Part shown: in pieces, positions 56,766 to 64,000 of the stretch | Position numbering within the stretch: position 1 is the first letter of the stretch | Layout of the letters: every line of letters begins with the position of its first letter | Assembly (NCBI RefSeq): GCF_008795985.1 | Contig: NZ_VMHP01000002.1 | Location: 1,116,001-1,180,000 of the forward strand | Length of the DNA stretch: 64,000 nucleotides | DNA from: Marinobacter halotolerans | Lineage (GTDB): Bacteria; Pseudomonadota; Gammaproteobacteria; Pseudomonadales; Oleiphilaceae | Direction: 5' to 3' | Notes under the pieces: model-generated | The model's input: only the letters and a program-made list of their open reading frames with translations | Databases searched by the model: none | What the model was told of the DNA's origin: nothing | Position numbers and translations under genes: made by a program

Positions 56766-57413
56766 TTAAGCTCTGCGACGCAGAGCAAGGCCGATAATGC
56801 CTGAGAGCAGCAAGATAAAGGTGCCTGGTTCCGGCACACGCGCAACAAACATCTCACCAAAGAATTCATTATCAATGCCGCCGGTGGTTTCCGTGACGGT
56901 GACCGAATCGAAGGTCTGGTTAAGGATGGCGCCGAAGAAATTCAGTTTGTCCTTTGCTGCCACTAAATTGACGTCGTCGACGTAGCTTCCACCCAGTGAA
57001 AACTCGAGATTGAAGATGGAGTCCACGCAAGTCGCGTTGCAGCCATCCAGCTGCGCAGAACTTTGGCTGGGCTCGTGGAAATAAAAACCAAACGCAGTCG
57101 ACGCTCCGGTGTTAATTGAAATACCCAGGTTTTCCTTACCGCTGATGGCGATCGCATTTCCACCAGGCATGAGGCTGGACCAGCCACTGCCAACGAAGAT
57201 TGTATTGCCTGCCGTCAGCGTTGCGCCGCCCAAAGTAACAGACGTACCCTGGGCGCCCAGATTCGGGAGTGCGCCGGTCAGGCTCGTGGCGCCGGAAGCG
57301 GCGGCGAATGCGCCGTCATTCACGTAGGCACTGAATGTAACAATGCCAGCGTTCGCCAATGAGCTGAACGCCACTAAGGTGATCGCTGCAAACCAGGTTC
57401 CCATGGTCTTCAT
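56766..57413 (-). CDS. PEP-CTERM sorting-signal protein
   Basis: A 215-residue exported protein. The signal peptide is MKTMGTWFAAITLVAFSS to ANA. The C-terminus is a classic PEP-CTERM tail: VPEPG, a hydrophobic helix (FILLLSGIIGLAL) and RRRA. EpsH/exosortase cleaves such tails and links the protein to exopolysaccharide export. The middle part is Gly-, Ser- and Thr-rich with two cysteines (CNATC). A good AAGGAG precedes ATG 57413. No exosortase gene is in the window. Confidence 0.9.
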   Translation of the reverse strand: MKTMGTWFAAITLVAFSSLANAGIVTFSAYVNDGAFAAASGATSLTGALPNLGAQGTSVTLGGATLTAGNTIFVGSGWSSLMPGGNAIAISGKENLGISINTGASTAFGFYFHEPSQSSAQLDGCNATCVDSIFNLEFSLGGSYVDDVNLVAAKDKLNFFGAILNQTFDSVTVTETTGGIDNEFFGEMFVARVPEPGTFILLLSGIIGLALRRRA

Positions 57414-57448
57414 GGTTTCCGCTCCTTTTGAATATGTCTCAGAGAAGA

Positions 57449-57464
57449 AGCAATTAAAGGACCA
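57449..57464 (-). promoter_or_regulatory. Candidate sigma-54 promoter of the PEP-CTERM gene
   Basis: On the minus strand TGGTCCTTTAATTGCT keeps GG at -24 and TTGC at -12 with exact spacing, 36-51 bases upstream of the start codon. PEP-CTERM genes are often under PrsK/PrsR with RpoN, so the site fits the gene type. Confidence 0.6.
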
Positions 57465-57573
57465 TGATTATTTTTTGACTTGTTTTTATGACTTTGAGCG
57501 TTTTGTATCGACAATAATCTTTGAAAAGCGTAAAGGAACCTGACGCCAAATCGTGGCGTTCAGAAGGCTCTGG

Positions 57574-57813
57574 CTAATCCCCCAACGTAATCACGGAACC
57601 ATTGTTAGCCGAGCCTTCAATGATCACCGGCACGTCGTTGTCGAGGCGCACTACCCGGATCTCTGCCAGGTCTACGCTGAACTGCGCCCCGGCGCTGGTG
57701 TCCGGACCGTCAGACGACCCACCGCCGCCACAGCCGCCCAGCAATACGAGGACGGCTAGCGCAACGCTCTGTCGACTGAGGCTCGTTGCTATTCGAGTGC
57801 TGAATGTTGCCAT
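57574..57813 (-). CDS. Small lipoprotein
   Basis: A 79-residue protein with signal peptide and lipobox LLGGC followed by a Gly-Ser spacer (GGGGSSDG). The rest is a single beta-like segment (AEIRVVRLDNDVPVIIEGSA). It starts 10 bases after the large LamG gene and is probably in the same operon. No family recognised. Confidence 0.72.
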   Translation of the reverse strand: MATFSTRIATSLSRQSVALAVLVLLGGCGGGGSSDGPDTSAGAQFSVDLAEIRVVRLDNDVPVIIEGSANNGSVITLGD

Positions 57814-57822
57814 GGGCGTCTC

Positions 57823-60800
57823 CTAGAAATCGTATCCGACGAGGTAATGGCTGGTTCCCAACGGCAGCAGGAAAAGCTCCTGTGATTTCAGGTTCAGTTC
57901 GCCGTTGTCCTGGTTGAAGCGGCCATTGCCGAGCTGTGTATCCTCCGGATCAATGGCGCCGTTGTTGTTGGTGTCGTGCCAGAAACGCACAGCGCTGATA
58001 GCCGCGGCGTCGTTTCCGCTGCCCCTGGCTCTGAGTACGATTTCCTCCAGCCTGCTGCCGGCATAATTGTTGTCGATGGCGAATTGCAACGCGACGACGT
58101 TCTGGCTGCCTTTTCGGCTGGATTGATTGCTCTGGTCGACGGCTGCAAGCAACACTTTTGGCGGGCCAGAGCTGTCAGTGCAGGCATTGCCCACCCCATC
58201 GGCGTCGCTGTCCTGCTGCCCTGGATTGGCAATGAGCGGGCAATTGTCGACCAGATCGCAGATACCGTCGGCATCCTCATCCGCCACCGGTGAGGCAATA
58301 CAGGGATCGACAAGCAGCGCCCTGGGGTAACCCGGCAGGCCGCCCACACCGATGCGAAGGGGCGAGGTGGTCTCCACCCCGACCCCCATTGCCATGTGAT
58401 AGCTGTTCGCGGAACTGTCGACGGCGAGCATGGTGTCTCGCTCGTCAAATCGCCAGTAGCCCAGAAGGGTCGATGGGAAGAGCGTAAGCGGTGCATCAAA
58501 GTGATCCGCGATGTCGCCTGACGTACGGGCCGTCGACCAGAGGCGGACGTCATCAAGGGCGCCCATCAGATCTTTGCCCAGCACAATCTCGTCCCGTTCA
58601 ATGTCTGTGTCTCCCAGGGTTCCACTGGCTGCATTCTGAAAGACTGGTTGGCCGTTCAGATAAAGAGTGACTCCGTCACCTGTGCCGTCATAGGCCATGG
58701 CCACATGGCTCCATTGCTCTGTAGGCACCTCCACACTGCTGTCAATCAGGGCCCAGCCGGGGTTGGCAGTGGCGAGCTCGTAGGTCAGTGTGTTGCCCGG
58801 GGAAAGGCCAAGGGAGAACACGCCACTGTTGCTGGCCAGCGTAGCGGCAGGTGCGCCCTGGTCCACCCAGATCCATGCCTCAAGGGTGAAGGTGTCGCTG
58901 TTGTCCAGGCTTGCCAGAAGGAGGTTGTCATCAGTGCCGAGATGCATATCACCGTCAAAGCGGATGGCCCCGGAGGTCAGTCGGTTGCCGTCCGCTACCG
59001 CCGGCGTGGCAGTTGTCGATACGCTGTTCAACAGGATGTCGAATTCAGCCGAATTGGCCAGTGCCACGCCGTTATCGAGCTCCTCGAACTGCCAACGGGC
59101 AACTAACCCCGGCAAAGGTGCAATGCCACCATCCAACACCTGCTGTATCTCCGTTGGCGTCAGGGACCGCGACCAGACCTGAACATCGTCAACGCGACCC
59201 TTGTAGGTGGTAGATCCGGAAAGCCGCTGACGCCCGCCAATATGGAAATCATTCTGGGTAGAGTGGAAATCGCCGATAGGGCCAACGCCATCCAGTACAT
59301 GCAAAAGCCTGCCGTTGACGTAGGCCCGCTGGTTGTCGGACGGGCCAAACTGGTTCTGGTAGGTAACCGCCACGTGGGTCCACTGGTCAGGTTTCGGGAA
59401 ATACCCGGTCTGAATCCAGGTACTCCAGCCCGGATCGGTGTTGGCGATTGTGTAGGAAAGCTCGCCGTCAATCATTGCCAGTTGGTACTCACCTTCCTTG
59501 CTGATGAAAGAGGTGTTGCCATCATTGTCTGAGGGGTTGATCCAGGCGGCAACGGTCAGCGCATCAGTCTGTCTCAGTGCGGCCAGCGCGGTTGGGTCGC
59601 GCAACGCAATCTGGTCGTTGTCACCATCAAAATAGACCGCGCCCTTGCCTGTTGGTATGCCGGTGGCCGGGTCCGGCGCCGGTTGTGGCGGAGGTATAAG
59701 AACGGCTGCCGAACCAGCGCCGGACACATCCAGCTCATCCACCGTTGTAGTACACATGGCGATACCACCGGCAACGGGCAGAGGGCTGGGAAGGCCCAGG
59801 CCAAACGCATCTGCCGTGCCAATCAGCCTGGCCGGTGAATCAACCGACACCGTCACCTTTGCCCCACCGGTAGGGTCGGGTATCTGAGTGCCCGCAAGAA
59901 TCTGGGAGGTATTGAAAGACACCACTTCGAACGCAGACACACCCTGGAAGATATTGAACGACGCACCAGCAACGTCGGTGAAAAAGTCGTAAAAGCCGAT
60001 GGCACCATAGACATTGGCACCGAGATCAAGGCCGGCAGTGTTGCACTGCGTGCGGTAGCAGCCGTATTCCCCAAGCGGGCTGTACACCGTACCAACTTCC
60101 AGTGAAAAACCTTCGCCAGCCGCAATGGCGCTACCCGATCCGTAGGTTTGTGTCAGGGGGAAAGACTCGTCGGTACTCATTAGCTGCCGCCGGATGGCCG
60201 GCGAGAACAGCTCTTGGCACTGCTGCGCGGTAATCGCGCCCTCGTTCGGGTTGGGGAAACACTGGAACGGCGCGTTGCAGCCTTCCGTAAAACAGGCCTC
60301 GCAAGAGGTGCCGCTGACACAGGGATTGAAAGCGGAACAGCCCTCGCCTACTACCCTGCGGGCAACACACCGTTGTGGCAGCCCCGGCTGACAGAACAGG
60401 CCGTCGCCGCAGGGGTTGAACGCGTCGCAGGTCTGGCCGAGCCGTGCGGGTGAATTGGAGCATTCCAGTGCACCCGTGCAGGACAGGCCGTCTTCGCAGC
60501 CCACGAAGGGGTTAACGCAGGATTGACCGGCTTTGGCTTTGCCGACGCATTGGAGCCGGCTTTCATCACAGGTAAGCCCGTCCTTACAGGGGAAACCCGG
60601 CGCACAGCTGGCCCCGAGATTGCCCGGGGGAATGCCTGCCAGGCCCACTGTGCCGCATAGCTGCGTTGTCTTGTTGAGTTTGAGGCCGCTGTCGCAACCT
60701 ACCGGGCAGAAGGCAGCCGCTTCGACAGGACAGGGCACCTGACCGGAGGCGCTGCAGTCGTTACAGGACGGGCGCCTATCGTAGCAACCAGCCGTGATGG

Positions 60801-61056
60801 TTTGATCGGGAATGGGCCAGGGGCAGTTGATTTTGACGTTGATGCCGTAACTGTTGAAACCGGCGTCACAGATGGAGCCACTGGTGCATTGGGGCTCCAG
60901 GTGCCCACCACAGGCGCGTTTGACGACACCGCAGAAGGTTCGGGTTCGATCTTCCGGTCCGGCCACCGCTTCAGTGACCGCGGTGGTAGCCAGCGCTGTA
61001 ACAAAGAGCATTATCAAGATTCGGGCTGGACAGAGCAAAGACAGTGCAGATGACAT
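57823..61056 (-). CDS. Large secreted protein with Cys-rich, LamG-like and thrombospondin-3-like parts
   Basis: A 1077-residue protein. It has a signal peptide (about 1-33, ending EAVAGPED); a Cys-rich region to about 290 built of units such as GQTCDAFNPCGDGLFC; a middle domain with one disulfide-like pair; and two LamG/concanavalin-like domains (LTVAAWINPSDNDGNTSFIS, FTLEAWIWVDQGAPAATLAS). Calcium-binding repeats DEDADGICDLVDNCP and DSDADGVGNAC follow, then DTNNNGAIDPEDTQLG. The protein is probably extracellular and binds carbohydrate or matrix. GGAGG precedes ATG 61056. No sorting tail is seen at the C-terminus. Confidence 0.88.
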   Translation of the reverse strand: MSSALSLLCPARILIMLFVTALATTAVTEAVAGPEDRTRTFCGVVKRACGGHLEPQCTSGSICDAGFNSYGINVKINCPWPIPDQTITAGCYDRRPSCNDCSASGQVPCPVEAAAFCPVGCDSGLKLNKTTQLCGTVGLAGIPPGNLGASCAPGFPCKDGLTCDESRLQCVGKAKAGQSCVNPFVGCEDGLSCTGALECSNSPARLGQTCDAFNPCGDGLFCQPGLPQRCVARRVVGEGCSAFNPCVSGTSCEACFTEGCNAPFQCFPNPNEGAITAQQCQELFSPAIRRQLMSTDESFPLTQTYGSGSAIAAGEGFSLEVGTVYSPLGEYGCYRTQCNTAGLDLGANVYGAIGFYDFFTDVAGASFNIFQGVSAFEVVSFNTSQILAGTQIPDPTGGAKVTVSVDSPARLIGTADAFGLGLPSPLPVAGGIAMCTTTVDELDVSGAGSAAVLIPPPQPAPDPATGIPTGKGAVYFDGDNDQIALRDPTALAALRQTDALTVAAWINPSDNDGNTSFISKEGEYQLAMIDGELSYTIANTDPGWSTWIQTGYFPKPDQWTHVAVTYQNQFGPSDNQRAYVNGRLLHVLDGVGPIGDFHSTQNDFHIGGRQRLSGSTTYKGRVDDVQVWSRSLTPTEIQQVLDGGIAPLPGLVARWQFEELDNGVALANSAEFDILLNSVSTTATPAVADGNRLTSGAIRFDGDMHLGTDDNLLLASLDNSDTFTLEAWIWVDQGAPAATLASNSGVFSLGLSPGNTLTYELATANPGWALIDSSVEVPTEQWSHVAMAYDGTGDGVTLYLNGQPVFQNAASGTLGDTDIERDEIVLGKDLMGALDDVRLWSTARTSGDIADHFDAPLTLFPSTLLGYWRFDERDTMLAVDSSANSYHMAMGVGVETTSPLRIGVGGLPGYPRALLVDPCIASPVADEDADGICDLVDNCPLIANPGQQDSDADGVGNACTDSSGPPKVLLAAVDQSNQSSRKGSQNVVALQFAIDNNYAGSRLEEIVLRARGSGNDAAAISAVRFWHDTNNNGAIDPEDTQLGNGRFNQDNGELNLKSQELFLLPLGTSHYLVGYDF

Positions 61057-61428
61057 CCTGGTGCCTCCGGTGACTGGCGTACATGGCCCTGTCGGAGATT
61101 CCCCTCATCGACTGCTTGCAGCTCAAACTGGCGGGGGCGCCCCAATTCATTCGACTGGTTCTTGCGCGCAATAGTTTGATACGTTTCAGGCGGACACAAA
61201 TCCGGTTGAATTGGCCGCATACGATGTGCCATTCAGACCTTTTCAAATGGATTACAGTGTGTTGTTGCGGCGGATCACGGGAATAACGGGCGGTCAGTCA
61301 CCCGTGGTGTCAATTTTTCCGACACCTTTAGCACATCCTTTCAGCCCGGGGTTCATCCTTTGATGCCCGCATAATGTACTATCGATTGGTGACGAACCTT
61401 ATTCACGAACCCGGAAACGTGACCTCAC
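61057..61428. other. Non-coding region between the LamG gene and the MDR oxidoreductase gene
   Basis: A 372-base divergent region. I see no gene. It contains a sigma-54-like site for the minus-strand gene (61216-61231). No clear promoter for the plus-strand gene was found. Confidence 0.55.
61216..61231 (-). promoter_or_regulatory. Candidate sigma-54 promoter of the LamG-protein gene
   Basis: On the minus strand TGGCACATCGTATGCG has a perfect TGGCAC at -24 and ATGC (for TTGC) at -12 with exact spacing, about 160 bases upstream of the start. With the similar site before the PEP-CTERM gene it suggests shared RpoN control of exported matrix proteins. Confidence 0.55.
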
Positions 61429-62559
61429 ATGCCTGATCTAACCTACCTCCGCCCTTTCGATCCCTCCCGGTTCAATCTTCGCGTCGACCAACCAACGATG
61501 AAAGCGGTGGTCACCACCGGCAACGGCGGTTATGAAAAGCTGGAATACCGCGATGTTCCCATTCCTGTGCCAGCACCGGGAGAGGTGTTGCTGAAGGTGT
61601 TAGCGGCCGGGGTCAACAATACGGAGATCAATACGCGGCTTGGCTGGTATTCATCTTCGGTTGAAGGAGGAACCGAGCAACTATCGGAAACCGAGGATGA
61701 GCCCGCGGTTGAGGACGGCGGCTGGAACGAATCCACGCCCTTCCCGTTCATTCAGGGCACCGACTGTTGTGGGGAGGTTGTGGCCTGGGGCGAAGGTACG
61801 CAGGGGCCGGCTATTGGCAAACGGGTGCTTGTGCGGGCCTGCATGCGCCTTAACGGCTTTGATTCGCTGGATAACATCTGGATGGCGTCGGATTTTGACG
61901 GCGCCTTTGCCCAGTACGTGACGGTGCCCGCCAGCGAGGTATTTGAGATTGATTGCGACTGGAGCGACGTGGAACTTGCCACTATCCCCTGCGCGTATGG
62001 CACGGCAGAGAACATGTTGCACCGGGCAGGCGTTACAAACGTTAGCCGCCTGTTGGTTACCGGAGCATCTGGCGGGGTCGGTTCTGCGGTCGTCCAGCTG
62101 GCCAATCGCCGGGGTGCCTATGTGATTGCCGTAGCCGGCGAAAGCAAGCTGGATTTGGTCAGGAGCCTGGGGGCGGACCAGGTGGTTGCCCGTGGACAGG
62201 ACCTGTCTGCTGAAATTTCGGATTCGTCAGTGGATGTGGTGATCGACAATGTCGCCGGTGACCAGGTGGGAACGCTGTTGAAGCTGATGGCCCGTGGTGG
62301 CCGCTATGCTTCCTCCGGCGCCATTGCCGGGCCGATCACCACCATCGATATGCGCGATTTTTACCTCAAGGATCTGACGCTGATTGGATGTACGGCCTGG
62401 GATGAACCGGTCTTTCCGAACCTTATCGGGTACATTGAAAAGGGTGAGATCCACCCGTTGGTTGCAAAGACCTTTGAGCTGAAAGACATTGCCACGGCTC
62501 AGCAGGAATTTCTCAGAAAGACCCACTTTGGAAACTTTGTTCTGGTGCCACCGCACTAA
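61429..62559 (+). CDS. MDR-family (zinc-type alcohol dehydrogenase-like) oxidoreductase
   Basis: A 376-residue medium-chain dehydrogenase/reductase. It has the GroES-like domain (YRDVPIPVPAPGEVLLKVLA, GTDCCGEVVAWGEG) and the Rossmann motif VTGASGGVGSAVVQLA. The quinone-reductase-like block SSGAIAGPITTIDM follows. The usual lobe-binding zinc cysteines are not evident, so it is closer to quinone oxidoreductases than to zinc alcohol dehydrogenases. The substrate is unknown. ATG 61498 is an alternative start. Confidence 0.88.
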   Translation: MPDLTYLRPFDPSRFNLRVDQPTMKAVVTTGNGGYEKLEYRDVPIPVPAPGEVLLKVLAAGVNNTEINTRLGWYSSSVEGGTEQLSETEDEPAVEDGGWNESTPFPFIQGTDCCGEVVAWGEGTQGPAIGKRVLVRACMRLNGFDSLDNIWMASDFDGAFAQYVTVPASEVFEIDCDWSDVELATIPCAYGTAENMLHRAGVTNVSRLLVTGASGGVGSAVVQLANRRGAYVIAVAGESKLDLVRSLGADQVVARGQDLSAEISDSSVDVVIDNVAGDQVGTLLKLMARGGRYASSGAIAGPITTIDMRDFYLKDLTLIGCTAWDEPVFPNLIGYIEKGEIHPLVAKTFELKDIATAQQEFLRKTHFGNFVLVPPH

Positions 62560-62632
62560 AAGCATCGTTTGAGTGCAAAGGCTTAGATGCTACATTTCAG
62601 TTAAACCCCTATTCCAGACATCGGAGGGCACT

Positions 62633-62899
62633 ATGGCAGGTGGATGGTCCCGCGATGGCGCGGTTCAGGATCAGATCGACGCAAGCGTTGAGGATGAGGT
62701 TCAGCGGGCCCGCAGCCAGCTGACCAGCGGCGATAGCCTGAAGGAATGCGAGGAGTGTGACCGCCCTATTCCGGAAGCCCGTCGCAAGGCGATTCCAGGC
62801 GTCCGGCTTTGCGTCGAGTGCCAGGCTGCGCTTGAGCAGCAGAACAGCCAGTCCGGCGGCATCAACCGCCGTGGCAGCAAAGACAGTCAGCTGCGCTGA
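62633..62899 (+). CDS. DksA/TraR-family zinc finger protein (YbiI-like)
   Basis: An 88-residue protein behind GGAGGG. The C4 zinc finger is CEECDRPIPEARRKAIPG with CVECQ. The coiled-coil part of true DksA is missing. Short members such as YbiI may bind RNA polymerase, but this is unproven. It converges on the thioredoxin-like gene with a 13-base overlap. Confidence 0.88.
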   Translation: MAGGWSRDGAVQDQIDASVEDEVQRARSQLTSGDSLKECEECDRPIPEARRKAIPGVRLCVECQAALEQQNSQSGGINRRGSKDSQLR

Positions 62900-63216
62900 A
62901 TCTGCGCCAGGCCGGTGGCAATATCCTCACTGTTTTCAGGGCGGACCAGGCGTGTGACTTCCTCCCCGTCCTCCAGAAAAATCAGCGTCGGCCAAAGTTT
63001 GACGCCAAAAGTCCGGCCCAGCCGGCGCCCCTTGCCATCTTCGACCTTCACATGCTCAACCCCAGAATAGCTCTCCATAGCCGCCTTGATTCGCGGCTGC
63101 GCAGCCTTGCAGAAGCCACACCAATTTGTGCCGAACTCGATCAACAACGGGCCTTTGCTGTGCGCGACCTCTTCTGGCGTTAAGGACTCGGGTGTGTATT
63201 CGTGCTTAAACGGCAT
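62887..63216 (-). CDS. Thioredoxin-fold protein
   Basis: A 109-residue protein with the redox motif WCGFCK in EFGTNWCGFCKAAQPR and a cis-proline block VKLWPTLIFLEDGEEV. No signal peptide from ATG 63216, so probably cytoplasmic. That start has GGGAA upstream; a start at 63291 would add 25 residues without an SD. It differs from the main thioredoxin, which has WCGPC. Confidence 0.88.
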   Translation of the reverse strand: MPFKHEYTPESLTPEEVAHSKGPLLIEFGTNWCGFCKAAQPRIKAAMESYSGVEHVKVEDGKGRRLGRTFGVKLWPTLIFLEDGEEVTRLVRPENSEDIATGLAQIQRS

Positions 63217-63554
63217 AGTGATTTCCCGCCAGGTGTGAGGCAACGTTAGACCATCGGAGTTGTTATGGTACCGATTTAAAGACTCAGTCATCCAGCCATC
63301 TGGCTAATACGGATATTTTCAACTCAAAACTTGCAAATATTTGTAACAGTAAAACATTGAAAAATCTATGAATTCTATTTTCAATTGTTCACTTCCAACG
63401 GTAACTTCTCTTTGGAGTCGGCCCCATTAGCTCGGCCCGAAATTTCGATTAACCCTTCCTTGGTCAGATGTTGGCGTCAGCAATGTAAGAGGTGCCCGCT
63501 GCCGCTCATTGCCCTCGCACCAAAGGCTTAAATCTCTACTGGAGTAGGTCAACA

Positions 63555-64000
63555 ATGGACTCACGCACTGATTTGCCGGTTTTAACAAAACCTGGTTTCT
63601 TTAAGCTCACGATGGGCTTGATTGTTCTCGGAACCATGACGGCTTGCGGAGGTGGTGGGAGTGGAAGTGAGTCCAGCCCCGCACCCGTTGAGAATCAGCA
63701 GAGTTTGATCATCGAAACCCAGGAAAACACCGTCGAAACACGCCAGCTCAACGGAGTTGTTGAGCCGGAATCGGTCAACCCGGTGCCGGGCTTCGACAGC
63801 CCACAAATTACAACGGACATTTCCGACGATACAGTTTCGATAACGGTGGGCGATCTCTCCAACAACTCAAGCGAACGCTTTACTCTGGTTACCGAAGCAG
63901 GCACTGAATACACCATCGTTATTAACGCTCTGAACGCCAGTGCAGAAGCGTTAGTGCAGCAAGCCGAAACACTTACCGAAATTACGTCGCCGCAGACGCT
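63555..64000 (+). CDS. Lipoprotein, cut by the window end
   Basis: The frame from ATG 63555 is open to base 64000 (about 148 residues seen). The N-terminal region MDSRTDLPVLTKPGFFKLTM is followed by GLIVLGTMTACGGGGSGSES, with the lipobox-like TAC and a Gly-Ser spacer. The mature part is Thr-, Val- and Glu-rich with a beta-like character (RFTLVTEAGTEYTIVINAL). No family can be named from this fragment. Confidence 0.75.
   Translation, partial: MDSRTDLPVLTKPGFFKLTMGLIVLGTMTACGGGGSGSESSPAPVENQQSLIIETQENTVETRQLNGVVEPESVNPVPGFDSPQITTDISDDTVSITVGDLSNNSSERFTLVTEAGTEYTIVINALNASAEALVQQAETLTEITSPQT

Noticed and set aside
63461..63475. Sigma-54 promoter before the last lipoprotein gene
   Set aside because: TGGTCAGATGTTGGC has GG and GC at the right spacing but neither element fits otherwise.

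Overview
The window looks like chromosome of a marine gammaproteobacterium, most likely Marinobacter or a close relative. The evidence is gene order and protein type: a cysE-iscR-iscS-ndk-rlmN-pilF-rodZ-ispG-hisS-yfgM-bamB-der run, a tgt-yajC-secDF block, a complete flgB-to-flgL operon, a Pseudomonas-type split B12-dependent ribonucleotide reductase (nrdJa/nrdJb), a CyaB-type adenylate cyclase, and moderately high GC. This assignment is inference; no rRNA gene is present.

Layout. 1-14 kb: the 3' end of pta, then a long minus-strand housekeeping block running from trmJ down to der. Between iscS and ndk there is only a short gap where iscU, iscA, hscB, hscA and fdx are found in many relatives, and IscS itself ends before its usual IscU-docking tail. 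14-20.5 kb: a SuhB-like protein that has lost most of its catalytic metal site, secF/secD/yajC, tgt, queA and a tRNA-Leu(CAA). 20.6-32 kb: flgL back to flgB on the minus strand, with a well-spaced sigma-54 promoter upstream of flgB. 32-46 kb: a nitroreductase, a MASE2-type adenylate cyclase with a CRP/Vfr-like site upstream, queF, an ABC-2 exporter, lipoproteins, an HD-GYP protein with a degenerate HD pair, a PilZ protein, an iron(III) uptake pair with a Fur-like box, a thioesterase and an acyl-CoA synthetase. 46-49.5 kb: nrdJa/nrdJb behind two NrdR boxes spaced 31 bp apart.

49.7-54.5 kb is the accessory hot spot. Six attC-like imperfect inverted repeats, all in one direction, separate small plus-strand genes. 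No integron integrase is visible, so this is a cluster of attC sites lacking integrase (CALIN) or the distal part of a sedentary integron. One cassette carries a two-gene module: a Thoeris ThsB/MTH538-like TIR protein overlapping a four-helix SLATT/DUF4231 membrane protein. I read this as a candidate anti-phage abortive-infection system. Other cassettes carry an ankyrin protein, an unknown 110-residue protein, a membrane protein paired with a small beta-rich protein, a membrane-anchored HEPN-like protein and a lipoprotein. A PaiB-like gene starts just after the last attC, and a Rho paralogue lacking the N-terminal RNA-binding domain follows it.

56-64 kb: a GFA-family protein; a PEP-CTERM exported protein and a 1077-residue Cys-rich/LamG/thrombospondin-3-like surface protein, each with a candidate sigma-54 promoter; an MDR oxidoreductase; a DksA/TraR-type zinc finger protein; a thioredoxin-fold protein; and a lipoprotein running off the end.
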